Positions 11,806-22,516 of a stretch of DNA of 64,000 nt are shown one piece after another (the stretch's first letter is position 1; each line of letters opens with the position of its first letter). The stretch comes from Falciphora oryzae (taxonomy: Eukaryota; Ascomycota; Sordariomycetes; Magnaporthales; Magnaporthaceae): NCBI GenBank assembly GCA_000733355.1, contig JNVV01000001.1, positions 278,208 through 342,207 on the forward strand. The letters run 5' to 3'. Under the pieces are notes generated by a model, which saw nothing but the letters and a program-made list of their open reading frames with translations, was not told the origin of the DNA and ran no database searches. Made by a program: the position numbers and the translations under genes.

Positions 11806-12686
11806 CGAGGAAGGTATCCAACTTGGACTTGAAGTTGGGCTGTTTCCTATTGCAATTAGATCCGGCGTAGGAAGGCGTTTTGTGTTTCTCAAGAGAAAGG
11901 GAGTCTCGATTAGTATGTTTAGAGCTGGAAGATCGAGCCGCAACGCTATGATACCAACGCCGAGCTATTTATATATCCTAGCCTTCTCGTCATATGCGCA
12001 AGTCTTTGTGCAAGCCTCGGAAGGTCCAGCCACGGCTCCATCGAGACGTATTCCCTTTCTGATTTTCTGGTTATTTCTTGTCTAGAACTGAAACACTATG
12101 TACATTTTTGGAAACCACTATCCTCGTCCCGGCACCGCCCTTATTTCTATATCCCCGAGCAGGGCGAGAGACAACAAAATAAGAAACGATGTGGTGTAAA
12201 AAAAAACGACGACTAAAAGCCTCCGGGAAAACGAGTTAACTTATGCTGCAGGCAAACATTAGCGAAAGGAAAGAGTTGAAAGGAGGCTACTGTCAAAAGA
12301 GAGAAAAAGAGATCGCGGTGCAAACAACATTGTAATAAGCAAAGGACGTCAGGCCAGTATTCACTAGGCGTGTGGGTATTCTGTCTCTTCGTATATGGCT
12401 TTCAAAGCGAAAGGATTAAAGCAGGCAGCGGAGAAGTTGTTTTTGGGGTTGGTCAATTTGTCTTTTTTCCGTGTTTGTCGTATGCTTGGACGAGGCTTGC
12501 GACGAGGGCGTGAGCCGCATCCAAAAAGTAAGATACCCTCAATGAAAAGTCGTAGCCAGCGGTAAAAGGGTATCATATTCAATTTGTTTCTTTTGCTTTT
12601 TGAACTGCGGCAGCGCATATCTGCAGAAGCGTCTCGGGAAGGAATAAAAGACGCATATAACCCCAACAGGGGCTGAGGGTGAGAGA
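11806..12686. other. Convergent 3' intergenic region
   Basis: About 880 bases between RPP1 and the convergent secreted-protein gene. It is clearly A/T-richer than its neighbours, with many short A runs, as expected for two 3' UTRs. No gene was seen. Confidence 0.5.
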
Positions 12687-14265
12687 TCAGTTACGACCGA
12701 AACCCGCAGCAGCCTGCCCGTTGGCTGGGTTGACCAGGTTACCAAGGTTGACTTTGGAGTTGAGTGACAGGTTGCTGGGAATGACGATGTTAGGCTGGGC
12801 GGCATTGTTCGTATCGGGTGCCTTGGTCGGCGCAGGAGCACCACCGCCAGCCACGGGCAGGTTCAATGATGCCGCTGGTGCAGGCGCAGGTCCGGTCACA
12901 GCTACAGAAGAAGGGAGTTAGAATTTGCGCAGATAGTTAGAAAACAGATGAGCATGTCTTACCAGGCTGGGCAGGTGCAGCGCTCGGGGCAGGAGCCGAG
13001 CTCTCAGCCGCAGGCGGGGGAGGGGTCTTGGACGCGGCAGGGGGTGCCGAAGCGGGCGTGCTGGCCGAGGGAACCGGGAGTTCCGAGACGATAGGAGCCG
13101 CCGAGGCAGCGGGAGCCGACGAAGCCGGTGCAGCTGAGGCGACAGGGGCGGAAGCAGCTGGTGCAGAGGAGGCAGCCGGAGCAGATGAAGCAGCCGGAGC
13201 AGAGGCGGCAGGTGCAGAGGCGGCTGGGGCAGAAGCGCCTGGAGCGGAAGCGACCGGGGCCGAAGCGGCAGGAGTCGAGGCGGCAGGTGCGGAAGCGGCA
13301 GGGGTCGATGTAGTAGGAGCAGAGGCAACTGGGGCCGCCGACGGAGCCCCAGCGCCCGGTGCAGGACCTCCAACGGGAGGCGGCGGGAGCGTGGCGGGCG
13401 GCAGGGACGAGATTCCGGGAGGCGGCGGGATCGGGTTGGCTCCAGTGACGACACCAGGAGCCTGCGAGGCGGCGGGCGGTGCGGCGGGGGCAGCGGCGGG
13501 AGGCGCCGAGGCAGCGGGCGCGCCATTGGGCGTCGACTTCCGGAGAGCAGCAGGGACCGAAACAACGCTAACTCCGATGCCGCCGCGCGGTCCGGTGGCC
13601 GCAGCTCCGCCGCCAGCATTATTGACCGGCGGCGGCGCACTGGGAGCAGGAGTCGCCGCGCCGCCAGCCGGAGCCGAACCGGAGGCGGCCGAGGAGGTCT
13701 TCGCTTTCTTTCCACCCTTTCCATCCTTTTCCTTCTTCTGGCCCTTCTCCTTCTTCTTTTTCTCCTTCTTCTCACCCTTGTCCTTCTTCTCACCCTTGCC
13801 CTTCTTCTCGCCCTTTTCCTTTTTCTCCTTCTTTCCCTCCTTGGCCTTCTTTCCACCAGCACCCTCCGTCGAGTTCTTCGCAGGCGGCGTGGTACCCATC
13901 GACTGGATCGCGCCCGGGGCGGGGGCGACGGGAGCGGGAGCGGGAGCGGGAGCTGTGCCAGCATTGTTTGTCGGCGGCGGCGGCGGTGTTGCTATCGGTG
14001 CCTGGGCGCCTGGTGGTGCTGTCTTGACGACGGTCAGGGTCGTCGTGCCGGTGAATCTCCGTACTGCGTTCGGATCGTTCAACAAGCTGAGTATCGACGC
14101 CACGAAATCCCTCCTCGACAGCCTTCCATCTGCTCCATTATGATCGAGCGCCGCGGCCTAAAGTAATAGTTAGATACTTGTTTGTTTGTGAGGACGGGGA
14201 ACGCTTCCACTCACCTCGATAAGGGTTGCCGACCCAGCCAGCCACAACAGCTTTGAAAGCCTCAT
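12687..14265 (-). CDS. Secreted Ala/Pro-rich protein with EF-hand-like N terminus and poly-lysine block
   Basis: Three exons, 14265-14215, 14157-12963 and 12901-12687, encode 486 residues. The first exon gives a signal peptide (MRLSKLLWLAGSATLIEA), with cleavage expected near residue 18-20. Next comes DHNGADGRLSRRDF, which resembles an EF-hand loop (DxNG.DGxLxxxDF) with one extra residue. Residues about 120-170 are almost wholly Lys/Glu/Gly in a repeating KKEKGE/KKDKGE pattern. Residues about 285-375 are an Ala-Ser-Pro repeat of PAASA type. The C terminus is Asn/Leu-rich (SLNSKVNLGNLVNP). The family is not recognised. The composition suggests an extracellular, O-mannosylated, wall- or surface-associated protein; that is inference. 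The start is supported by the CAAGATG context and by splicing of a signal peptide in frame onto the downstream exon. The strong composition bias makes exact length prone to indel error. Confidence 0.75.
13028..13330 (-). repeat. Degenerate tandem repeat encoding Ala-Ser-Pro units
   Basis: Reading the minus strand, units of about 15-18 bases repeat with small changes and encode PAASA/PVASA/PGASA blocks in the secreted protein. Such tracts expand and contract easily, so the copy number should be read from long reads. Confidence 0.7.
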
Positions 14266-17200
14266 CTTGAAAACTAACACAAAGCAAACTCCCTCCTCTT
14301 TGGTATCGGCCTACTGCATCTAGCGTCCGCAACAAATGCGCAAAAAGGAGTGTGACAACAGACCAGCCGTCGAGGTTAATCGTCGACGAAGGCGCTCCAG
14401 TGGGATCAACCCAGCGAGCAGCCGACGGAGTGGTGTGTATCGGTGTTGTTAAGGAGAGTAAGAATCCAAGATATCGTCTCGTTCCTGTTGTCCAGTGACG
14501 ACACGTCTTTCCCTTCCGAGCGCGCGAGAATTAGGACCGTCCACAAGCACAGGACGGTGACGACGAAGTCCGAAGTTGGGAGGAAGGCGGCTCCCAATGT
14601 GGTCGTCCAGGCGAAAATGAGCGACTGGCTATGACAGGGTCCTAGACTCGTCTAATAGAAAAAAAAAAGTGCGGCCGGGACACACTAAAGGAAACGAAAA
14701 TGGAAATAAAACAAGATAAAAGAAGGGAAGAATAACAAGAGCACAAAAACGACGCCGGCTCAGTGAACGAAGCTGTCAACGACGGGCTAACATGGGGAAA
14801 AAAAAAAAGGAATGGGCAACCTCGCGGAAGGAGATCTCAGAAAGACGGGACGAAGCGGACAACTGGAACAGAACGAAGAGGAGAAGAAACGGGCGGATGG
14901 GGTCGGGCTAGGGGGCGGCCCACGTTATGGGTCGAGCGAGGTCTAGGATGTGCTGCCGTGGTGGCCAACTTCGATGGTGTTTCAACTGTCTTGAGCTAGG
15001 GACAGGGAGCGAGGCCGGCCCCCTTTTTTCGCCCTTTGCCCTGCATCTTGCCCTGCCCGTTTCTGCTTGATCTCCGATGGTCTGCTTCTCAGATCTGTCA
15101 AAAAGCACAGCAAATTTGCAGTGCGAGAACCGAACAGAGAGACGGAGAGAAACGCAATAATCCCAACCCAGCTCGGACGTCTGCTGGGTGATGGATGCAC
15201 CACTGTTGCGACTGTTGCGTTGCGCTTGTTCCGTTCCGGCACACTTGATAAGGCTGACAGCCCTCGAAGAGTCCGTCCGCGGCACTTTGCATGCTTCATC
15301 CGGTGCAGACTGCTGCACTGTCGACACCACAACACCACACGTCAAGCGCTCAAGGCCCGCTGTGTGGTATGGGGCCGGGTTTCAAGCCGGCAAACTACCC
15401 AGGTCGCGGTCCAGGTAACCAAACCAACCGCGGACGCCATCTCCACCGCGGGCAGCGTCGAGTGCAACAGCGATGTACGTAATGGTTTCCGTAGACGCTC
15501 GGTGGAAACAGTCACTGCAGTATCGCAGCATCAGGAGTAGGGGAACTTCCCTAAATCTAGACCTGGGGCGACAAGCTTAAAAAATAGAAGGCAATGCAGA
15601 AATGAGGATAATTGACGGGAATTGGGGACCGTGAGCTTGGCGCCATCTCAGACCCTGACGTGCCAAGCACTCGCGACTGGCTGCTGCGGGGGCCGGTGGC
15701 CATGTGTCGAGTGTGACAGCACCCGCCTGGACAAGAGCGTGTGTATCGCGACACTGCCAGAAATAGGATGGGTGGATGTATTAAAAATCCGATGGCAACC
15801 CTAGGGCAATTGCAAGCGGCGGGGCGGCGTGCCCGGACGTTTCGGCAAACGCCTTTCTCGAGGCCGAGCATACACGGCTGCGGGATGCGGGTGGTCGAGG
15901 ACGTTAGTGCCAGGGGTAGTGTGACCTAAAAAAGCAAAAGAAACAAAAGTAAAAGGCGGCAGTTGGGCGGTTGACGAATCCATTGGCGGATGGCGGAAGG
16001 GAGAAAGAGTGAGAGAGTGTGTGTGAAAGGCGAAGGCGCAGAGAGCAAATAATTTGAGACTGGCCCCTGACAAAGGCGGTTTGAGGTCTGCATTGGCGAG
16101 ACAGGGGTTCTTGCCATGCGGCTCAGCGGTGCCTTCCAGTTGCTTTGCAGGTTGGCAGCGCTTGGCAGGCAGGTTGTGGGGCCCTGATGGAGCCGGGCGC
16201 CCGGACGGGCCTTCCCTGTCCCTGGCCACACTCTGGCCCACGGGTGGACATGGCTGAGCCGCAGGTGTGGGCGGAATGGTCTGATAAAAGGAGGCAATCA
16301 TCTTGGAATGCGTCGGAAATCCCAGGGTTCCGCAGATCAATGCGCTCGGAATCTGCAGGAAGAATGAGTTAATTCGGATGAAGTCGAACGCCGGGACGTT
16401 GCACATAATATTAGTCCGATAAATCAAGTGGTCTACGCGTTTGCGATGCGCGAACGCGTTGCATTCCGGGCGAGAGGCAGTTGGACGGTGTTGCGTGGTG
16501 GAGGCCAATTGCGGTTGGCAAGCAAAGATGGACCAGAACTCAATTCGACCCGGCATGTCCGTGGAGCTGTAGGATGGATTTGATTCCCACTACCTACGGC
16601 CAGCGACGGATGGCGCCCCTATTGCAGACACACGCAGCACACATCTGCCCACCCGCCAGCAGCTCTGCTGCCGCAGAAAAAGCCTATGACGGGATGGCCG
16701 CCGTATGAGGATGGACGGCCATTCGGATGACTTTGCCAAGTCCGCTTGTTTGATTGTTGTCCAATTTGCCGCCTCACGGGACGCTGCCGTTCCGATGGTG
16801 CTCCAGTCAGTGCCCCGTCTCCGACTGATTGAACCTTTTTCTGGAAGTCCGCAAGAAGGCGATTTCCCGTTAAGGTTATACAAGCACAGAAAAAAGTCCC
16901 GCGATCGCCGCGTCTAGTCTGGCAGGGAACCCAAGATCTTCGCCATGAGACGCCAGCACGCAATTAGAATTGCATGCCAAATAGAGCCGGAAGGATGGGC
17001 TTTGTGGTTTCCGTGTCGTGCTTGATTGATGTTTGATACCGGTGCCTGCGTGCTGGCTGTGCCGGCCGTGTCCGTTAGGTAATCAGTCTTTCCAGTGAAC
17101 CGGGTCGCTATGCATGCAGACAATCGACTCCGTCAGAACGCTAGCGGCTGCTAAGCCACGATGACGATCGATGCCAATGACGACAATGCAGCAATTCAGA

Positions 17201-17411
17201 TCGCCAAGCCGTCGGCGATTTTGGTGATTTTGATGCTTCTTGTGAGCGCTGCAGGCAGCAATTCCCAAGCCAAAACAGCATTTCAAAGTTGAAGCTGTTC
17301 TTTGCATGAGGTTGGATAGGTGTCCCATCAACGACTGGACCGTAAAACAACCCCTTCATTCATCAGCCGCTCAATCGCCTGCCAGTTGACGACCTCAGAA
17401 AACGCTTCAAG
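14266..17411. other. Intergenic, 3.1 kb, between divergent genes
   Basis: No gene could be supported. Several frames stay open for 100-250 codons, the longest being 15801-16556 on the minus strand, but they have no recognisable domain, convincing splice partners or coding-type composition. The stretch 14640-14930 is A-rich. The region must include the promoter of the secreted-protein gene on the left and of the DUF1295 gene on the right. Confidence 0.4.
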
Positions 17412-18580
17412 ATGGCGTCCACAGTCCGCGTGCTGGACGACTACTACCTGGCCATCACCCTCCTGGTGACGGTCGCGTACCAGCTCTTCTTCTTTTCCAT
17501 AGCCTTTTCCTTCAAGTTCGACAAGCTCACGGGTGAGTAGCAATTCACACCTCGCCAAGACCCACGACATCCATCTACCAGCACACTGACACACCACGCA
17601 GACTTCGCCGGCGGCACCAACTTCGTCGTCCTGGCCATCCTCACTCTCGCGCTCAGCAGCGAGCCCGACGCGCGCCAACTGGCCGCCTCGATCTTCCTGG
17701 GCGTCTGGGGCCTGCGGCTATCAGCCTTCTTGCTCTTCCGCATTCTCAAGACGGGCAAGGACGACCGCTTCGACGACAAGCGCGACCGCTTCTTCCCATT
17801 CCTGGGCTTCTGGGTCTTCCAGATGCTCTGGGTCTGGCTCGTCTCGCTGCCGGTGACTGTGCTCAACTCGCCCGCCGTCCGCGCCCAGCGGCAGCAGCCC
17901 CAGCAGCCGCCCTTTGGCTCCACCTCCAGGGACGTCGCCGGCACGGTCCTGTTCGCCGTTGGCTTCGTCATGGAGAGCGTCAGCGACGCCCAGAGGTACC
18001 TGTTCCGCTCGCGCAACAAGGATGGTGCCGCCGTCTGTGACAGGGGGTTCTTTTACTTCTCGAGGCATCCCAACTATTTTGGCGAGATCATCATCCAGTT
18101 TGGTAGGCCAATTCGCCCTTCCCCTCTACGTTCAGTGTAGCCCCTGAAACCCGACAATCACGAATTGACATAATTTATCCAGGCATCTTCACCATCGCCG
18201 TCTCGTCGGCCGCCGACGGCCCCGTGAGCGGCCCCGCCTTCTCAGCCCTCTACGCCACCATCCTGGGCCCCATCTTCCTGACCGTACTGCTCCTCTTCGT
18301 GTCGGGCCTGACGCTACAGGAGCGGCCCGGCGCCAAGAAGCGCTACGAGAAGGGCGGCGAGGTCTGGAAGAACTACAGCCGGTACCTCGAGCGCACCAGC
18401 ATCCTCATCCCGCTCCCGCCTCAGCTGTACGAGAGGGTGCCGACCGTTCTCAAGCGCACCATCCTCCTCGAGTGGCCCATGTACGTCTTTGACCCGGCCA
18501 AGCACTCGGACGAGGCCCGGTCGTCATCGCAGGTGGATGAGGAGCGCGCGAATATTAGGGACCACGGACAGGCTCAGTAG
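17412..18580 (+). CDS. DUF1295 membrane protein (steroid 5-alpha-reductase-like)
   Basis: Three exons, 17412-17532, 17602-18102 and 18183-18580, encode 339 residues; both introns leave phase 1 and splice to restore D and G codons. The protein is strongly hydrophobic with about six or seven membrane spans. The C-terminal half carries the RHPNYFGE motif (about residue 195), the NADPH-binding signature shared by DUF1295 proteins, steroid 5-alpha-reductases, sterol C-14 reductases and isoprenylcysteine methyltransferases. GFFYFSRHPNYFGEIIIQF is typical of DUF1295. The substrate is unknown; a lipid or sterol double-bond reduction in the ER is the family-based guess. The basic, Ser-rich C terminus lies in the cytosol if the usual topology holds. 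It converges on the GFA gene, with only 188 bases between their stop codons. Confidence 0.88.
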
Positions 18581-18768
18581 GATGTGATTCGAAGGATCTG
18601 AGCTTTTTTCGACCATGTATCAAAAATACTCCCCAATTTTACCTGCCACTACTAGGGATCCGGCTTAATACCACCAATCTTCCTAATAGCGTCTTTTCTT
18701 TGCGCACCTTATTCTAAGGACCAATCGACAGTTGGTGGATCCCAGGGCTACGGTTGCTTTCCGTCTGT

Positions 18769-19941
18769 CTAGACGTGCACCATCTCGTGCAGCGCGTCAT
18801 CCGGTGTCGCATCCGCGCGTGTAGCGGCACGCACCCCGTGGGCTCGTTCGGCCTGTTCGCCCTCTTCATCCAGCTCCCACCCGTTGCCCTGGAGCGACCT
18901 GGACGGGGTGTCAGGCTGGTCCAAGGATTCTTGTGTTTCGCTGGAGGACCACTCTGAGTAAGACTCACTCCCCTGTGACGGCTGGGTCAGCTCTCTCTTT
19001 TTGTATTTGAGTCGAAAGCACCCAATACAGTAGTCTAGAGCATGGAAGAGGTCCTATGGGATTTTGATATGGCAAGATGACTTGCCTCGGGGATTGGCAC
19101 CATGGCCGATTTGGTCCCTGGTTTGTTGAGAACGAGTTAGGAAATTCGCGGACTTATGCGATGAAAGAGGGAAGCACTTGGAGAGAGATCACGCACATAT
19201 ATGGACAGCCTTTTTCCAGTCGAGGCCGTCGATGCAACCACCTTTTATCGAGACTACGTTCTTGGTCTGAGCACGTGTGTTGCTACATTAGCATAATGTC
19301 CCCGGGGGGGATACCCAGGCTTGAGAGCGTGAAGAAGGGGCAACCAACCGGTGTTGTGTGAATCAGACGTGTGCCGCAAGCCTTGCAAAAGTAGCTGGTC
19401 AAAACATCATAGTTAGCCCGCGGTGATACGAGCGGGGCACATATAAATTTGCGGGAAGGCGGCCATCATACCAGTAAAGCGAGTCCCCCGTCCCGGTTGG
19501 CCGACTTTGCGGCGCCCGTAAAGAAGAAGTCAGTAAGGGCGACTCTCCGGACGTTGGATTTTTACGACACAGCAAAACATACACATAACAGCTCAGCAGC
19601 TTAGCATCCGGGAGCGGGAACCGGGGGAAGATGGCCGAGGTACTGAAAGCCGACTTTTTGCCACGATACGGACCCCGGGCCAGGTCCACACCTTTCGGTT
19701 AGCGATAGATGTTGAGAGAATAAAAGGCCAACATTAGACCGGCGGGAAGTTCTCATTTCTCATGATTTATTTTTCTAAAAAGGAATCGCGGCAGGCGAAA
19801 ACAAAAGACATCGAAGATCGAAGAGAGAGCACTCACGCTCGTTTGGCGCCGGCACGAAAGGCAGTGGCAGATGTAAAGCGCCAGGGGCTCTGGCAGCGGC
19901 GTCTTGAAGGCCACGGCGCCGCACTGGCAGGATGCATCCAT
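18769..19941 (-). CDS. GFA-domain (glutathione-dependent formaldehyde-activating / CENP-V fold) protein
   Basis: Seven exons: 19941-19837, 19653-19583, 19504-19472, 19394-19349, 19266-19197, 19117-19086 and 18972-18769, giving 186 residues. Joining these pieces restores the GFA pattern: SCQCG near the start (C5, C7), CHCLSC (C25, C27, C30), SAFSTSAIFPR, SCYVRPTGTGDSLYCYFCKACGTRL in two exon halves (C73 and C76 of FCKAC), SIKGGCIDGLDW, then KSAMVPIPEGSESY. The cysteines bind structural and exchangeable zinc. The family is named for bacterial Gfa, although catalytic formaldehyde-glutathione condensation is disputed; most fungal paralogs have no known substrate. The tail after residue 120 is acidic and disordered. 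The sixth intron begins gcaagt rather than gt, a GC-AG intron. Exons of 32-71 nt make the gene almost invisible to frame scans. Confidence 0.8.
18973..19085 (-). other. GC-AG intron in the GFA gene
   Basis: On the minus strand, exon six ends CCCGAG and the intron opens gcaagtcatc, matching the AG|GCAAGT consensus of GC-AG introns, and it closes gtcacag. Splicing gives the MVPIPE-GSESY block that is common in fungal GFA proteins. Length is 113 nt. Confidence 0.7.
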
Positions 19942-20968
19942 TGCGGCTCCGGGCCGGAATTATATCCCCGAAATGGGCAGGTGAAAGAGGTAGACTGGAG
20001 CGGAGGCTCGGATTAGCGGTCTGTTGTGATGGCCAAAGGCAGACAGCGCGGGACAAAGACACAGTGATGACGTATGATCCACACGCGCACCTCTCCACGT
20101 CGAAATATAGAAAGCTGGGTGAGGGCAGATGTTCTACAGACAGGATGGAAGATCTGAGCTGAATCGGAGGTGTTATTTACGAGATGGCCAATTGACCGAA
20201 GAGCTGGTCACGGGATGAGTCACCAGAAAGGCCAAAACGGGGCGTCCGTAGGTCGTTCACCTCTAATGCCTGCATTCACATGGAATATCTGGTAGCTCCT
20301 ATAAGCGGGCGGTGATACCCCGCGCCGTAACTCCGACCACGATGCAGGATACCCGACATTAGACCTACTGACAATTGACGCCTCGCTCCTTCTTTACAAG
20401 TGCACGCGCACTCCCCTTATATACACGCATAGCAGCCAGACTCCCAACAGCTCACAGCAGCAAACCGAGTGAGCTTTTGCTTTTTTTTCCTTTGTATTTT
20501 TTTTCCCCTTCTTACCCCTTTATAGAATACGCATACATTTCCCTAGCCACTTCTCTTTTCCCCTAAAAAATGGTGATAGCGTGGTGCCATTGTTATAAGG
20601 ATTGGGTATCTGAACAGGCAGAGCATTTCCAGCTTGAGAAAATAAGGGCGACGCGAATAGTACCCTGGTAAAAACAAATAATTACATCTGGATAACATAT
20701 TTAACTCCGGAAAGCGATGTAGCTTGGATATCGGTGTTCAAAGAAAACAAGTAATAACTCCTGGCAACGATGCCAGAGGTGGGTGGGTGTGGCCACCACA
20801 GCCGTCTATAATGCAAGAGAAATACCAAGAAGACCCGTCCACAGTTTGCGCCCACCAACACCGTCGTAAATAACATAGGGTGATCTATCCGGGAATAACA
20901 CAGCCGAAACATGACGATATACATAAGATAATGGCGGAAAGACGTCAACGTCCCAGAATCCAAAACGC
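19942..20968. other. Intergenic: promoter of the GFA gene and 3' flank of the acyltransferase
   Basis: About 1 kb. No gene was recognised. A TATA-like element (ttatatac, about 20416) and T-rich tracts lie around 20414-20560, but no coding sequence follows that I can support. Confidence 0.45.
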
Positions 20969-22516
20969 CTAGCACACAGAGACAGAAGTCATCTGATAGT
21001 GACGCTCATTCCGACCCGAGTCCTCGCCCGAGCTGTCAAGGCAGACGGTCTCGACCCACCGCGCCGCCGCGATGACGGGCACGTCCACAAGCCTCCAGAA
21101 CACGTCGGCGACCCAGACGGCGATGGGCAGCAGTATGACCAGCCCTGCGAGCCACGACGTGAACCGCTGCGTCGGGCCCTCCACCCCGAACATGCCCTTG
21201 ACGCCCCATCCCAGCACCGCAGGTATAACCCTCTGTGGCTCGTCCCCCTCGGCGGGGATGACGCGCTCGGGCGAGAAGGGCTCGCCCAGGACTACGAGCT
21301 GGAACATCTCCAGGACGGGGCCGTGCACAATGTAGATGGCGAAGCTCAGCCGCCCGCAGTACTGCGCCAGGCCCGAGTCGAGCAGGCGGCGCGCCCACGC
21401 GAGCTCGCCGCTGGCCCAGACCGTCGCCAGCGCCGTGAGCGCGAACCAGAACTTCTGCGGTGCCAGGTCGTCCATCCTGTCGGCGAAGGGGCTGGGCGTG
21501 GCCGCCAGCAGGGCGCGGATGCCGCGTGTTTGATCCGCCCCGAAGTTGGGCCAGCCGCCCACGAAGAGGAAGGCGACCACGGCCCCGGTCCAGAAGAGGG
21601 AGCGCAGGAGCGGCAGCAGGCGTCTGCTGTGGCGGACGTGCGGCTGCTGCTTGCCAAACTCTTGTTCCTGCTGGCCGATCCCCCAGTACTCGGCGCCGCT
21701 GCAGCAGGCTTTGGTGAGCGACTGCACGATGCGCATCTCGGCCAGCCACATGCCGCCGAGAAACTCGAAAGCGGCCCATTTGCCGCAGCAGAGGCAGTAA
21801 ACCATCAGGCCGACGGTGCTCGCCTGCCGGACCATGAACTTGACGCGAGCTAGGAGCAGGATGACGAGGAACAGCAGCATCGAGTGTGCAAACTCGATGG
21901 GGATGGTCCACAGGTGGACGTCGTAGCCGGGCCTCAGGTCTGTGTCCCAGGCCCACGGCCAGGTGATGCTGTGGAACATGACGTCCTTCCAGATCCACAG
22001 CTGGGTCGAGAGCGCGGGGAGGGGCTTGTACAGCCAACCCAGCTGGCAAAAGACGGCTATGATCAAGGTCTCGACGGCGCAGGGGCCGAAGAGGCGGAAG
22101 GGACGGCGGAAAGCCGACGAGGACAGGGCGGCGGCGCAGCGCTCGAGGCTGCGCGAGGCGCCGTGCAGGGCCCGGAGCGGCTTGTGCGACAGCACGAAGC
22201 CCGAGATGACGAAGAAGATGTGCACCATGGGGCGGCCCGAGAAGACGATGCGGAGGAAGGGCAGCTGCAGCAGCGACGAGGCCTGGCCCTCCGGGTTGAG
22301 GCCGTACGACGGCACCATGTACTTGTGGTTCTCCTCGGTGTAGTGGCAGAAAAAGACGATGAAGGAGGCGATGCCGCGCAGGCCGTCGAGATACGACGTC
22401 GGGTGCAGCCGCCAGCTGGGCCGCCGGTCCGGCCACATCAGGTCGGCGACGAAGCTCGGGAGGAGGGCCCGGAGCAGTCTTGCCGGCGACGACACGGCCC
22501 TGTCGGAGAACCCCAT
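20969..22516 (-). CDS. Acyltransferase-3 family membrane protein
   Basis: Single exon, 515 residues from the first in-frame ATG at 22516. The acyltransferase-3 signature opens with SYLDGLRGIASF and FCHY, whose Arg and His are the conserved active-site pair, followed by HIFFVISGFVLSHKPL and, mid-protein, LWTIPIEFAHSML. About ten hydrophobic helices follow in the usual order, and a long loop near residues 290-360 separates two groups. Family members move acetyl or other acyl groups across membranes onto sugars, peptides or small molecules; the substrate here is unknown. The open frame continues upstream of the ATG through a 22-base A/T run that would encode seven lysines, but it has no ATG there. 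An upstream short exon joined by an intron is possible. A second frame is open for 466 codons over the same DNA because of high GC; it is a shadow. Confidence 0.88.
   Translation of the reverse strand: MGFSDRAVSSPARLLRALLPSFVADLMWPDRRPSWRLHPTSYLDGLRGIASFIVFFCHYTEENHKYMVPSYGLNPEGQASSLLQLPFLRIVFSGRPMVHIFFVISGFVLSHKPLRALHGASRSLERCAAALSSSAFRRPFRLFGPCAVETLIIAVFCQLGWLYKPLPALSTQLWIWKDVMFHSITWPWAWDTDLRPGYDVHLWTIPIEFAHSMLLFLVILLLARVKFMVRQASTVGLMVYCLCCGKWAAFEFLGGMWLAEMRIVQSLTKACCSGAEYWGIGQQEQEFGKQQPHVRHSRRLLPLLRSLFWTGAVVAFLFVGGWPNFGADQTRGIRALLAATPSPFADRMDDLAPQKFWFALTALATVWASGELAWARRLLDSGLAQYCGRLSFAIYIVHGPVLEMFQLVVLGEPFSPERVIPAEGDEPQRVIPAVLGWGVKGMFGVEGPTQRFTSWLAGLVILLPIAVWVADVFWRLVDVPVIAAARWVETVCLDSSGEDSGRNERHYQMTSVSVC

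Noticed and set aside
13028..14143. 371-codon plus-strand frame antisense to the secreted protein
   Set aside because: Its Ala/Gly/Glu and Phe/Ser composition is the mirror of the Ala-Ser-Pro and Lys repeats on the other strand.
14406..14634. Short hydrophobic minus-strand frame upstream of the secreted protein
   Set aside because: No in-frame ATG or splice into the downstream gene; the signal-peptide exon at 14265 has its own good start.
15801..16556. 251-codon minus-strand frame in the 3.1-kb intergenic region
   Set aside because: No recognisable family, no sensible splice partner, mixed low-information composition.
21036..22436. 466-codon open frame in a second minus-strand frame
   Set aside because: It overlaps the acyltransferase completely and reads as Arg/Ala/Pro-rich shadow sequence.
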